DNA from: Bacteroidaceae bacterium
GTDB taxonomy: Bacteria; Bacteroidota; Bacteroidia; Bacteroidales; Bacteroidaceae
NCBI GenBank assembly: GCA_017547385.1
Contig: JAFYPU010000014.1
Span: 17,615 to 81,614 of the forward strand
Direction of reading: 5' to 3'
Length of the DNA: 64,000 bases
In this document: one piece after another, positions 52,948 through 62,189 of the stretch
Numbering within the stretch: the first letter of the stretch is position 1
Layout of the letters: every line of letters begins with the position of its first letter
Made by a program: the position numbers and the translations under genes
Notes under the pieces: model-generated
Seen by the model: the letters and a program-made list of their open reading frames with translations, nothing else
Databases searched by the model: none
What the model was told of the DNA's origin: nothing

Positions 52948-53206
52948 ATGAAGATACAATACGCATCTGCCATCGTTAGCAGTTGTGGCTCCACAGAATA
53001 AAGGCAGGCTACTTAATAGTGCATTTGCAACTGAACTGGGTGACTTCATTGCTGATAGCCGTATAGATGCGTGGATTTTCGGACACCCACATGCTAATGA
53101 GGAGGCAACCATCGGCAATACACGCCTCGTCTGCAATCAGCTTGGCTATGTTTCCTACGAAGAGCATCTTGGAGGCTTTGATGGAGGTAAATTTATTGAG
53201 ATATAG
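52948..53206 (+). pseudogene. metallophosphoesterase with an internal deletion
   Basis: Starts MKIQYAS, the usual first residues of a small calcineurin-like phosphoesterase family (MKIQYASDLHLEF). It then jumps, out of frame, to the C-terminal part APQNKGRLLNSAFATELGDFI...WIFGHPHAN...TRLVCNQLGYV, which carries the last metal motif GHPH. The middle with the other metal ligands (DxH, GDxxD, GNHE) is gone. The junction is near 52970. Inactive as it stands. Confidence 0.75.
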
Positions 53207-53240
53207 AAGTGTTTATTTAAGAAATAAAGAATAAGATATT

Positions 53241-53489
53241 ATGAGCAATCAGCCAGATTTAACAAAATTTCGTGGCGCGATATTTTGGGATACAGTAATA
53301 GAGAATATTGACTTTACAGCGCATCGTGGTTATGTTATAAACCGTATTTTCGAGCGAGGTAATGAGGAGCAGATATTGGAGATAATTCGTTTTTATGGTA
53401 TTGGAACTATTAAGAACGAAATACGACTCGATAGTAAATCTCCATTTGAAAGAAAGATTCGCGAGAACTTAGATAAGTACATTTACTAA
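53241..53489 (+). CDS. small DUF6922-like protein
   Basis: 82 aa. The core FRGAIFWDTVIENIDFTAHRGYVINRIFERGNEEQ resembles the short Bacteroidetes family with FWD...ID...H..YII.RI.E.G (DUF6922-like), often found beside toxin-antitoxin nucleotidyltransferases. No such partner is adjacent, and the Fic gene converges from the right. Function unknown; an antitoxin-like role is only a guess. Confidence 0.6.
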   Translation: MSNQPDLTKFRGAIFWDTVIENIDFTAHRGYVINRIFERGNEEQILEIIRFYGIGTIKNEIRLDSKSPFERKIRENLDKYIY

Positions 53490-53492
53490 TAA

Positions 53493-53540
53493 ATATGCTC
53501 CACATATGATGGTTTCCTGCTATCATAGTGGAGCATATAT
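53493..53540. terminator. bidirectional terminator between the small protein and fic
   Basis: ATATGCTCCAC pairs with GTGGAGCATAT; an inner ATGAT/ATCAT pair extends it. Flanked by A/T-rich sequence on both sides. Confidence 0.65.
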
Positions 53541-53577
53541 TAAAGACAATTTAATGTTAAACTATTGGAGTGGTATG

Positions 53578-54690
53578 CTATTTCGAAAGTTCCTTATATG
53601 CAGCTAACCCCTTAACAGTTAATAAATACTTTTGGCGGGGGTGACGCGGAGCATCAGGATATAGCATACGAACATATCCTTCCTGCATAGCAGGAGAAAG
53701 AGAATATTCGATAAAATTGGGTCTATCCTTTAATCCTACGGCAGCCATCATTTCCTTTACCGATAGCTGTTTCTCCGCAATAGCACTAATTAAACGCTTA
53801 ACATTTTCGCTCTCTGGGATGACACTTGTTGGGGTGCTTGTTGGGGTACTTGCTTGGGTAGCCCCATCAAGTAATACTTTTGCCTTGACATGAAGATGCC
53901 TGTTCATAAGAACATTTTCTTCGCCCATCAAAAGGTTGCGGAAAAAGTGTTCAAGATGAATAGTTTCCTTATATATCCCTTTCTGAAGATTCTGGTAATT
54001 GGCACGCACAAGAGCATTGCGGAAGTACCATGAATTCTTCTCAAAAGTGGTATTATTCACGTCGAACCCAAGTGAGCGTAGATACTTGATGATAAATACT
54101 GCTATTGTTCTTGTATTACCTTCACAGAATGGATGAATTTGCCAGATATCTGAAGTAAATTGAGCTATATGCTTAACAATTTCTGACATATCCATACCTG
54201 TATACTTGAAATCTCGCTCTCTCTGAATGTCGTGTGACAAAGCACCTTTGAGCTCAAAGGCAAATCCATATGAAACAGATGCTCCATCCAATACCCATTC
54301 TTTCTTAGATATTTCGTAGTCACGCAAGATACCGGCATGTTTGAATATCCCTGTAAAAATTCTTTTGTGAATAGATGTCAATCCATGAAGGGAGAATGTG
54401 AACGATGGCTCATTTATAATTTTGGTAATGTTTGCAGCAGCCTTATCTGCCTCCTCTTTTTCATCATCTTCTGGAGTTCTTGCAGTCTTTGATTGATAAT
54501 AAGTATCGATGAGTTCCTTTACTTGTTCAATGGTAATATCCCCCTCAATATGCTTTGCAGCAGTTTCGTTCAGGTACTCAGAAGTCTTGAGTCCATCCAC
54601 AGCCTGCAAACCAATCGCAGTTTTCCACGCCTCGGCTCTCTCTTTACCACCAGGCTCACCCATTTTTATGTATGTATCAAAGTCAATCAT
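53578..54690 (-). CDS. Fic family protein (AMP-transferase-like)
   Basis: 370 aa. The Fic core motif HPFCEGNTRT (186-195) has the catalytic His, Gly-Asn and Arg; the consensus HPFxxGNGR has Gly where this has Thr. A preceding helix KHIEGDITIEQV (about 46-57) resembles the inhibitory helix region of this class, but without the usual S/T four residues before Glu. A winged-helix-like C-terminus (about 300-370: IAEKQLSVKEMMAAVGL) may bind DNA. Such proteins modify targets with AMP or act as toxins. It follows the STAND-like gene on the same strand by 95 bp. Confidence 0.88.
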   Translation of the reverse strand: MIDFDTYIKMGEPGGKERAEAWKTAIGLQAVDGLKTSEYLNETAAKHIEGDITIEQVKELIDTYYQSKTARTPEDDEKEEADKAAANITKIINEPSFTFSLHGLTSIHKRIFTGIFKHAGILRDYEISKKEWVLDGASVSYGFAFELKGALSHDIQRERDFKYTGMDMSEIVKHIAQFTSDIWQIHPFCEGNTRTIAVFIIKYLRSLGFDVNNTTFEKNSWYFRNALVRANYQNLQKGIYKETIHLEHFFRNLLMGEENVLMNRHLHVKAKVLLDGATQASTPTSTPTSVIPESENVKRLISAIAEKQLSVKEMMAAVGLKDRPNFIEYSLSPAMQEGYVRMLYPDAPRHPRQKYLLTVKGLAAYKELSK

Positions 54691-54785
54691 ATTGCAATGT
54701 TAATTATATTAATCCGTTTTATTCCCAAACAGCTAGCACCTCATAGTCATTATAGAATCTGATGGATATTTTTGACATACAATAT

Positions 54786-57521
54786 TTATCGTTTAATTTG
54801 AGATGAGCTTTGAATGTATCGTTGTGTTTCCATAGACAAACCAAGATTCAAATTAGTAATTTGGGATCTAGTTGTATGGTCAATATCAAAACGATACATG
54901 TGGTGCACGACAAGGTCTCGCAATATCGTGTGACACATTTTATTGTCTGACATATCTTCACTATATTGTTTAATCAAATTATATGGTATACCAGGATAAT
55001 TTAATTCGATGGATGCATTAATCAACTTATAAGAATTATAAGGGTTCGCATCTAAAACCTTACTAAAAGTAGGTTTTAGATTCTCATCTCCAACAGAAAA
55101 TGATACTCGTCTGATAATAGCAATAGACAACAGATATGACCAACTAATAATAAAATTCCTAGCTGATGCGACAATCTTTTCCTTATTTAGTGTAGGGTCC
55201 CATTCATCACATTTGTCCTTTATATATTTATCTATTACTATTTTCTTAATATGCTCTGTTATGTCCTCCTTATTGTCCCATAATAGCTTAAGATTTAAAC
55301 TTAGTATTCGTAGACCTAAATTATAAGCTGCACTAACAATATTAAGTTTATCTGCAGATTCTAATTCGCCCCAATACTTAATACCTAATTGACCTAAAAG
55401 GTCAATTGATTTTAGGGCTAAGTTCATTTTTGCTAATAAGTCTATATTTGTGACATCATCGTCCAAAGAAAACGATGTATAGTTCGTGTTGTCTTCATCA
55501 AATTCTTTTTGCTTCTCTTCCAATTCTGTTTCTAATCTGAGTTGATCATCTCTCTCTTTATCTACATCGATTTCTCGAATAACCTTATTTGGAATCTCTA
55601 GAATAAGTTTATTGATATTCTCTATCTCAGATTCCAATTTACTTGGCTCAAATTCACTGAATATGTCGTTTGCATTATTGACGAGTTCTTGTATGATCAT
55701 CGGACTCTTTGATAGGTGAGTAATGAACATAATAATATTAGCAAACTCATTTTTGAAAATTCGCTTACAAAGTTTCTTAACTATATCAATAATTTCGACC
55801 TTATCAATATTTTCTGCTATATACTTAGCAACAAAAAAGTAATAGACATACTTGTGTCCTAATGTTACTTCTGAATTAAAATGTAATAGTTTGGATTTTT
55901 TTAAAGTCGTTTTAACCTCTTTTTTTCCTATATTCCTAACATCGTGTTCATTGCAATAGGTTTCGTAAAAATAGTCAAATTCATCAATTGAAATTCTTTT
56001 TCTATTTTCATGAAAAAAACTATAACATAGTACAGTTAAAAACTTGCGATAAAATCCAATATTTTTGGGGTTTTCAACGGCTTGAAATAGTGCATCATTA
56101 ATCAAATGTTCATAGTAGAAACCATGTAAAGAATAATTTTCACTACCCGACTTCGCTCCTTCTAATGATTGTAAAATACCCAATATGTATACTGGGTATG
56201 AAGGAATGAAATTCTTACCTAATATAGTTTTAATATACTTACTTGCATCATCAACTTTTTTACGCATCTCATTTCTAGACTCTAGTGAAGTGTCCAGCCC
56301 AATAGAATACCATTTTTCAATGAGCTTACTTCTAAAATCCGCACCAAATTCAAGAATGCTGAATTTGGTAAAATTTACAAAAGGCGGATTTGCCGACAAC
56401 TCATTGCTGGGGGATAACATATCTCCCACAATAACTATATTAGTAAACAGGGTCTCAAGATTTGATACCAATAATTTCCAATATTTATCATTTCCCTTTG
56501 CGGATTTCTGGAAATCATCAATGATCAGTATAAACGAATCATTTTTAGATTTATCAAGAGTCGTAGCTTTGGCTATTTGCTTATATTGCTCGCCAATCTT
56601 CTCATTAATAATTCTAATTATATTGTCCTTTCTAATATTGGCATTTATATCAGATCCATTGATTAGAATAGGGTATAATTCTTGGTTATAATATCTTTTG
56701 AAAATATATTTACATAGTGATGTTTTACCAGATGATTCTCCACCTACAATGTTATAAAGAATACCACTCCCTTCTATAGCACTTGTAAGTATCTCAATAT
56801 TGGTTCGTTTGTCTGTTTTAGACTCACTATCAATAATTCTTAAGTTCAAAGGTACGTATATATCATCTAATGTTATGTCTAACCCTGATGGATGCGTAAA
56901 TAGATTTCCAGAAGAATTTAGGTAAATATTAAACTCTTCTGATAATAATGTTGAAGTATATTGTTCTTCCACTATCTCCGCTTTTTCTATATGTCGTCTA
57001 AACAAATCTGTCAGACACTTATTTAGAGATATTCTTAGAGTGGATTCAAATCTGCTGCTATCTTCGTATTCTTTGTAGTAAATGCCTTTTTTCCCGATTT
57101 TAGTCTTAAAGTCTAAAACCTTCTTGAATTGATCAAAATCACTATTCTGAGGTAAACTTTCTTTGCTAAAAAAGAGCATTAAGTTTTTACAACTACCATC
57201 ATTTTTGAAATTATCATATGCTCGATTAAACTCTTCTTCAGTTCCTGATTCCGCAGCTTGTGTAGGAGTACCAAATTTATGTTTCATTATGCCAACAAAG
57301 ATGTCATACTCTCCAATTTGTTTATTAATGATATCTTGTGAGTATTCCCCTATTGCAGGATAAGTGTCTTTCTCCCACTTTTTGGTTTCTAATCGTATTC
57401 CATATGTATCACCTATGGTGGTGTTTAATTCTTTTACAACTTCTTCAGCTAATGCTCGTTCACTTTGGACATCAGATGGAGATGCTACGAAAATTCGGAC
57501 TAGATTTCTTGTTTCAGCCAT
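54786..57521 (-). CDS. DUF4062-like / STAND-like ATPase, candidate defence sensor
   Basis: 911 aa. Residues 8-105 fit DUF4062, a TIR-like domain: VRIFVASPSDVQSERA, KKWEKDTYPAIGE, QIGEYDIFVGIMKHKFGTPT, GTEEEFNRA. A P-loop ATPase follows: Walker A VGGESSGKTS (260-268) and Walker B FILIIDDF (330-337), with a helical region after it as in STAND/NACHT proteins. The last 500 residues are helical, probably sensing repeats, and include a Glu-rich coiled coil near 635-670. DUF4062 fused to STAND ATPases is a known architecture in bacterial immune-type proteins; a role in phage defence is inference. Very AT-rich, 34 bp downstream of the membrane coiled-coil gene. Confidence 0.75.
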   Translation of the reverse strand: MAETRNLVRIFVASPSDVQSERALAEEVVKELNTTIGDTYGIRLETKKWEKDTYPAIGEYSQDIINKQIGEYDIFVGIMKHKFGTPTQAAESGTEEEFNRAYDNFKNDGSCKNLMLFFSKESLPQNSDFDQFKKVLDFKTKIGKKGIYYKEYEDSSRFESTLRISLNKCLTDLFRRHIEKAEIVEEQYTSTLLSEEFNIYLNSSGNLFTHPSGLDITLDDIYVPLNLRIIDSESKTDKRTNIEILTSAIEGSGILYNIVGGESSGKTSLCKYIFKRYYNQELYPILINGSDINANIRKDNIIRIINEKIGEQYKQIAKATTLDKSKNDSFILIIDDFQKSAKGNDKYWKLLVSNLETLFTNIVIVGDMLSPSNELSANPPFVNFTKFSILEFGADFRSKLIEKWYSIGLDTSLESRNEMRKKVDDASKYIKTILGKNFIPSYPVYILGILQSLEGAKSGSENYSLHGFYYEHLINDALFQAVENPKNIGFYRKFLTVLCYSFFHENRKRISIDEFDYFYETYCNEHDVRNIGKKEVKTTLKKSKLLHFNSEVTLGHKYVYYFFVAKYIAENIDKVEIIDIVKKLCKRIFKNEFANIIMFITHLSKSPMIIQELVNNANDIFSEFEPSKLESEIENINKLILEIPNKVIREIDVDKERDDQLRLETELEEKQKEFDEDNTNYTSFSLDDDVTNIDLLAKMNLALKSIDLLGQLGIKYWGELESADKLNIVSAAYNLGLRILSLNLKLLWDNKEDITEHIKKIVIDKYIKDKCDEWDPTLNKEKIVASARNFIISWSYLLSIAIIRRVSFSVGDENLKPTFSKVLDANPYNSYKLINASIELNYPGIPYNLIKQYSEDMSDNKMCHTILRDLVVHHMYRFDIDHTTRSQITNLNLGLSMETQRYIQSSSQIKR

Positions 57522-57555
57522 ATTCGTTTCGTTATAATATAGTTTATAATTTGCA

Positions 57556-58905
57556 TTATTTGTTTATTGCGGATTGTAGTAAAGTTATAACTTTTTCTAT
57601 CAATCCTGCAGAGTCTTTATTAAGTGTAAAGTCTTCTTTATCCTTTCCTCTCTTTCTCAATGGGTCTTGATGAATCTCCCTCAAGATAGTGGATATATAC
57701 TCAGCGTACCTTTCTGGGTCTTTACTTCTCAATTCTTCTGAGAATGCAATTATTGATTTAGCAATTGTTGTTTTATATGCATAATCCTCAATGATGTTTT
57801 TCTGTTTTGTATACTGGTTTGCACAAAATATTGCTCCAGCTATGGTAAATGGGATCATACTTAGTCTACCAACTAGATTTAAAATCATTTGGTTTTGATC
57901 TACACTTTCATTAAGCCCCCAACCTGTAACTATCCATATTCCTATGGACAAAGTAGCCTGAATAAAGATTATAGCTCCTCCTAGCCACCATAATCTAGCA
58001 TGTTTATTGCTTGCAGTGTCCAGTTGGTGACTAAAAGCCGCACTTAGTCCCTCTGCATTTTTATAGTGTAATGCAGTTTTTGCCTCTCCAATAAGTTGTT
58101 TTGCCTCTTCTAATTTGGTAATATGCTCTAGTGTATATTCATTTAATTTAGACTCATATGTTGTTGTAGATACAGCCTGTTTTGCCAAAGTTTGCTCTCG
58201 CTCGTCAATTCTAGTTATAAATTCATTAAATTTTACCAAATTCTTATTAGCGGACTCTAGGCTTGTGGCAATCTCAGTTTCGTTATTTTTTGCTTTCTTT
58301 GTTAGTTCCTTATACTCACCAAATTCAGTAGTAAACACATTGAGTTCCTCAATAAAAGAGTCTTTTGTTGAAGTTAATTCAGAGATAATAGTGTTATATT
58401 CTTCTTGTTTGGATTGTATTTCCGAATAAGTAGATCCAACTTCACTTAATCTTTGTTGAGTCTTTTTAATCTCGTCCTCCAACAAAATTGCTTTGCGACG
58501 TAATTCATCAATCTCAGTATTAAAATCGAGATATCTATCTCGATCAAGTCGTAAACAATATGTTCGAAGATTACTTTTTAGCCAATCTAATTCAGAAACA
58601 ATATTTGCAGTATTCCTATTCTTTAGGTATGTATTAATATTTGTTAGATGACTTTTAATATCATTACGATTTGCGTATGTAGATAATTTTAAAAACAGAT
58701 TATGAGATCTGGTCAAATAACCTAAATCAGTTAAAATATTCTTTACGCCCGCGATTAGACTTTTAATGCAATACTCTTGCTCTGAGCCATAAGAGCAAGC
58801 ATCCATATCAGTATTATTATCTTTGTGATATTGCTGATATGTATCTAAATTTTCTTGCACTTGAAGAAGTAAATTCTTGATGGCTACAATGCTTGCTGTT
58901 TCCAT
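57556..58905 (-). CDS. coiled-coil protein with two membrane segments
   Basis: 449 aa. A helical N-terminus (1-120), a long coiled coil (about 127-275, many Glu/Lys/Thr heptads), two membrane segments (about 306-327 and 342-362), and a soluble C-terminus of about 85 residues (EDYAYKTTIAKSIIAFSEEL...DPLRKRGKDK). No signal peptide, so the coiled coil and tail are likely both cytoplasmic with a hairpin in the membrane. Not a family I can name. Thirty-four bp before the DUF4062-STAND-like gene on the same strand, suggesting they work together, for example as membrane effector and sensor. Confidence 0.7.
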   Translation of the reverse strand: METASIVAIKNLLLQVQENLDTYQQYHKDNNTDMDACSYGSEQEYCIKSLIAGVKNILTDLGYLTRSHNLFLKLSTYANRNDIKSHLTNINTYLKNRNTANIVSELDWLKSNLRTYCLRLDRDRYLDFNTEIDELRRKAILLEDEIKKTQQRLSEVGSTYSEIQSKQEEYNTIISELTSTKDSFIEELNVFTTEFGEYKELTKKAKNNETEIATSLESANKNLVKFNEFITRIDEREQTLAKQAVSTTTYESKLNEYTLEHITKLEEAKQLIGEAKTALHYKNAEGLSAAFSHQLDTASNKHARLWWLGGAIIFIQATLSIGIWIVTGWGLNESVDQNQMILNLVGRLSMIPFTIAGAIFCANQYTKQKNIIEDYAYKTTIAKSIIAFSEELRSKDPERYAEYISTILREIHQDPLRKRGKDKEDFTLNKDSAGLIEKVITLLQSAINK

Positions 58906-58955
58906 ATGTTTGTTGAATTTATTATTGTCTGTAATTATAATAATTTAGAGTAACC

Positions 58956-59288
58956 TTATTCATTGTACTTCACTTCCACATCTGCAACAAGCCCCAATTG
59001 CTGTGGCTTGCACATTTGTATGATATCAGCATAATTAACACTCCAATTCGGTTTGCTAAAATACTTCTCAATACAACCATATTCAGAAACTCGCTCGCAA
59101 ATTTCTAATGGTTGACTGATTATTGCATCTTTTGCAAGAATATCAATACTTGGATACTCTCTATCATTCTCCGCGCCCACAACTCGCTCTTTCTCCAAAG
59201 CGACCCAAATGGTGTCGTTATCGGGACTTTGATACATTCTTCCAGCAAATGAATAAAAATGTGTTCGCACTAGCTTTTCAAGGTTCAT
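58956..59288 (-). CDS. hypothetical protein, 110 aa
   Basis: Soluble, no signal or membrane segment. Opens MNLEKLVRTHFYSFAGRMYQSPDNDTIWVALEKE. The frame runs only seven codons further upstream to a TAG. It may be a complete small protein or the C-terminal piece of a larger one. Position 50 bp before the coiled-coil gene on the same strand suggests membership of that cluster. I do not recognise it. Confidence 0.55.
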   Translation of the reverse strand: MNLEKLVRTHFYSFAGRMYQSPDNDTIWVALEKERVVGAENDREYPSIDILAKDAIISQPLEICERVSEYGCIEKYFSKPNWSVNYADIIQMCKPQQLGLVADVEVKYNE

Positions 59289-59377
59289 GCCTCCAGCTCG
59301 CTGCTTAACCTATTGAAACTAAATTAGATTCTAAGGTTGTTGCATTATCCATTTGAATAATCAACAGATATTTAGTA

Positions 59378-59887
59378 TTACTGATATATTTGATTTATTT
59401 TTGCTTCTGCATATTCACTAACATTTTTATGATTTGGCACCGAAGCACCATCAAAAAAATCAGTAATATCAAAATAAATATCTTTCTTAATATTGCCATT
59501 CCTTATGGGAAGTATATCAAATGTTCTCGTTCCCTGTTTGGTTTCAATATGAGTTAATATCTGCATATTATTTTCGTATCCAGGATATTTCTTATTCAAC
59601 CATTCTCGTTCGGCTCGTACACCAAGCACATGTGTTGTTACATTGATTTTAATTATATCAAAGTTTTGGCTTATCAATTTCTCTTCGAAGGTTATTATTT
59701 CATCCGCATATTCAATAACAAACTCTTTTTGATTATTTTTAGGCCAAAACAGTCTAATTATAAGTACAATTCCATCTCTCACCTGTGGTATTGCAATTAG
59801 AATGGTACATATTACTACGATGATGGATATTATAGGATTATTTAATGCCCATTGTACTATTTTGTCATATGTTGTTATTTGTTCCAT
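59378..59887 (-). CDS. hypothetical membrane-anchored protein
   Basis: 169 aa. One membrane segment (about 18-36: NPIISIIVVICTILIAIP) plus a weaker hydrophobic stretch, then a soluble domain (about 55-165) with beta-rich appearance (KEFVIEYADEIITFEEKLI, GTRTFDILPIRNG). No family recognised. Same strand as the nuclease upstream (46 bp) and the small protein downstream (89 bp). Confidence 0.6.
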   Translation of the reverse strand: MEQITTYDKIVQWALNNPIISIIVVICTILIAIPQVRDGIVLIIRLFWPKNNQKEFVIEYADEIITFEEKLISQNFDIIKINVTTHVLGVRAEREWLNKKYPGYENNMQILTHIETKQGTRTFDILPIRNGNIKKDIYFDITDFFDGASVPNHKNVSEYAEAKINQIYQ

Positions 59888-59933
59888 TATAGTGATTTAA
59901 ATACAAAGTTTCTTATTAATAACGACTTGTTCA

Positions 59934-60704
59934 TTAGTTATGTGTCGCAAAAATATTATCTATGTGATAGATTAAAAAAGCGGGGTTCGGATTATGCTTA
60001 TTGGGCAACATAATAGGAGTATCCTCAATTGAAGCAAAATAATCCGGATAGAAATCCCTGTTTTTATAACTCTTTAACTCCTTGGAGATTATTACGGTGT
60101 AATCATCAGGTCGAATACCTATATATCCTTTATCAAATGCTTTATCATATAGCGGCGATAAACAAATACCGTTAGTGGGGTTAAGGCGATTATTTACATC
60201 ATCCGACCAAGGTACAATATGACTTGCGATTAGTAACTGAGGAATGCATATGCCAGAGATTGCACACTGTTCATTGTAATTAGCCAAGATAACCGCCCTG
60301 AAAGCATTTTGATTGATTCTTTGCTTAATGACAGCCTCCTTCTCTTTGCCGATAAAATCCGAGTAATTAAGTTTTAGAATTTCTTCAACAGGTTTTGCCA
60401 GCATTGAGGCTCTAATGTTCTCTGCCTGCAAAAACAACTCTTCCGTATTGTCGACATAATGATCCCAGAATGGTTTGCACTTGCCAATTCCTGAAACCAT
60501 TCCCTTTCTACCTCTATTAACTATATATGGATCACAGGCCGCATAATTCACGAGACGTAATGCAACTGAACTAGGAGTGCGCCCTATCAATGCAGCCAAT
60601 TCTCTCACCTCAGGAGTATGTTGATTTAATCGCCCGAAGGGAAGTTTATAATAGAGATCCAATGATAATATCATCTCCTCATCTGACCAGGCTCTTCTAT
60701 CCAT
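59934..60704 (-). CDS. HNH endonuclease
   Basis: 256 aa. N-terminal part (about 1-60: WSDEEMILSLDLYYKLPFGR..., RTPSSVALRLVNY) looks like a DNA-binding helix-turn-helix. The HNH core is at about 135-195: AFRAVILANYNEQCAISGIC, then SHIVPWSDD and NPTNGICLSPLYDKAFDKG, the form seen in restriction-type HNH proteins. It probably cleaves DNA. First gene of the minus-strand cluster; a possible -7 box TAACTTTA lies at 60717-60724. Confidence 0.85.
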   Translation of the reverse strand: MDRRAWSDEEMILSLDLYYKLPFGRLNQHTPEVRELAALIGRTPSSVALRLVNYAACDPYIVNRGRKGMVSGIGKCKPFWDHYVDNTEELFLQAENIRASMLAKPVEEILKLNYSDFIGKEKEAVIKQRINQNAFRAVILANYNEQCAISGICIPQLLIASHIVPWSDDVNNRLNPTNGICLSPLYDKAFDKGYIGIRPDDYTVIISKELKSYKNRDFYPDYFASIEDTPIMLPNKHNPNPAFLIYHIDNIFATHN

Positions 60705-60801
60705 AGTAAATACATTGTAAAGTTAGTATATGTACAACAGCAAAGCCTTCAAACACCCTTATAATATTTCTTTTTGCCATGTTTTAGCCTCCACCTATAA
60801 T

Positions 60802-61077
60802 TTATGTATGCTCTGCAATCTTGAGTCGAACTTCTTTGTTATCCTCGATGGCTTGTTTGCAATACTTTTTCATTTCTCTAACAGCATCTGCGTATAATGA
60901 TTTACGGCGATGCTTTTGGGCATCATCTAAAAACATATCACAATCTATACTTTGATCATGCCCGTCTTTGATCGTTTGCATTATGCACTCAATCATCACA
61001 TCGTCGACATTGATGCCTCTTCGTGATTTCTCTACTAAATCGTAAAATTCCTTGGCCAGTTCGTATATATTATTCAT
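60802..61077 (-). CDS. hypothetical protein downstream of an XRE regulator
   Basis: 91 aa, soluble, mainly helical, acidic and basic residues mixed (YELAKEFYDLVEKSRRGINVDDVM). Its ATG overlaps the end of the XRE gene by 8 bp, so translation is coupled. This arrangement recalls toxin-antitoxin pairs with an XRE antitoxin, but no toxin family is visible. Confidence 0.5.
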   Translation of the reverse strand: MNNIYELAKEFYDLVEKSRRGINVDDVMIECIMQTIKDGHDQSIDCDMFLDDAQKHRRKSLYADAVREMKKYCKQAIEDNKEVRLKIAEHT

Positions 61078-61276
61078 TATTATCTTCTATAAGTTCTTTG
61101 GGATTTACATTCAATATTTTTGCAATCTCAAATAGAACATCTAAACTTGGTTGGCGGCGGTTACATACATATGAGTTCACTATGCAGAAACTCTTTCCAA
61201 GTCGCTCAGCAAGCCAAGTTTGTTTTATTCCGCGCTCTTCGAGCACCTCTTTTATGCGATTTTTGGGTTTATCCAT
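61070..61276 (-). CDS. XRE-family helix-turn-helix regulator
   Basis: 68 aa from MDKPKNRIKEVL. The HTH fits Cro/C1: IKEVLEERGIKQTWLAERLGKS...VNSYVCNRRQPSLDVLFEIAKILNV. Eight further codons upstream are possible but overlap the preceding gene spacing. Coupled to the 91-aa protein downstream and 11 bp after the 238-aa protein upstream, so it probably regulates this small operon. Confidence 0.85.
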   Translation of the reverse strand: MDKPKNRIKEVLEERGIKQTWLAERLGKSFCIVNSYVCNRRQPSLDVLFEIAKILNVNPKELIEDNNE

Positions 61277-61287
61277 ATTGTTTGTTT

Positions 61288-62004
61288 TTACTTTTTGCAA
61301 AAGAAATCTATTGCCAAATCAACCATTATTGCAGTTATGGTAACATCGCGCTTAGCCTTATCATCCTTAATAGATGATTTTACGACTGATGATATAAAAC
61401 TAGTAGCTAAGTGTAGCATTTTGTTGATAGGCTTATCTTCGGGGCTATTGTTGAGTATTGCATCAATGCCTTGAAAAACTGTAATTGCAGCACTAGCTTT
61501 TGCATACTCCTCATTGCTGGGATCTATTGCCTCAGCGACACTCACAGCATACTTCGACACAGCAAGGAAGTCCGCAACCTTTAACTGGTGACCTTGGGTG
61601 TTCTGATATAGTACCTCTTCCTGTTGAAAAGAATGAGTCGGTCTATATAAAACGCTTTGGGCGTATGTGTATTGAGAGGAATAAATATTGTGTCTACCAA
61701 GTTCCTCCTTTAATGCGTTTAGGCAACCTTGAACATTCATTCGCAGCAAAGCGTCATCCTTTATGTCATATATAGATGTTGATAGTGTATTAGGGATTAC
61801 TCCATTAGCAAGCATTGTCTGCTTAGTGTTAAGAAAGATGCTGTCTGTAAAATATGGAATATTTACATTGCCTACGGCAACATACTTGGCAATCATATCC
61901 TCTCTATTATCAGACATATATGCCAAATATAAATTAGAATATGCTATTTCTAATCTTAAAACTTCATCAGCACGTTGTTGCTCAAATATATCAATCGCAT
62001 TCAT
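61288..62004 (-). CDS. hypothetical protein, 238 aa
   Basis: Soluble, helical. Opens MNAIDIFEQQRADEVLRLEIAYSNLYLAYM; C-terminal IMVDLAIDFFCKK. No known domain. A perfect -7 box TAACTTTG on the minus strand (62033-62040) would start a leader of about 20 nt, so it heads the XRE operon. Confidence 0.65.
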   Translation of the reverse strand: MNAIDIFEQQRADEVLRLEIAYSNLYLAYMSDNREDMIAKYVAVGNVNIPYFTDSIFLNTKQTMLANGVIPNTLSTSIYDIKDDALLRMNVQGCLNALKEELGRHNIYSSQYTYAQSVLYRPTHSFQQEEVLYQNTQGHQLKVADFLAVSKYAVSVAEAIDPSNEEYAKASAAITVFQGIDAILNNSPEDKPINKMLHLATSFISSVVKSSIKDDKAKRDVTITAIMVDLAIDFFCKK

Positions 62005-62032
62005 AATATAACACTATTCACTTATAGTGTAG

Positions 62033-62040
62033 CAAAGTTA
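62033..62040 (-). promoter_or_regulatory. -7 box of the XRE operon
   Basis: TAACTTTG on the minus strand, 29 nt before the start at 62004. No TTTG at the -33 position. Confidence 0.45.
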
Positions 62041-62189
62041 TAAAATAATATGCAATATAAACAGAAATAGAGGGAGAAAAACACCTACCCATTGTGGAAT
62101 AATGTGCATTTTGCCTTATAGATTGTAAGTAAGATGGGGGTTAGCTTATACATAAGGCGTAAACAAGAGGGGATTAAGTTGGTAAAGTA

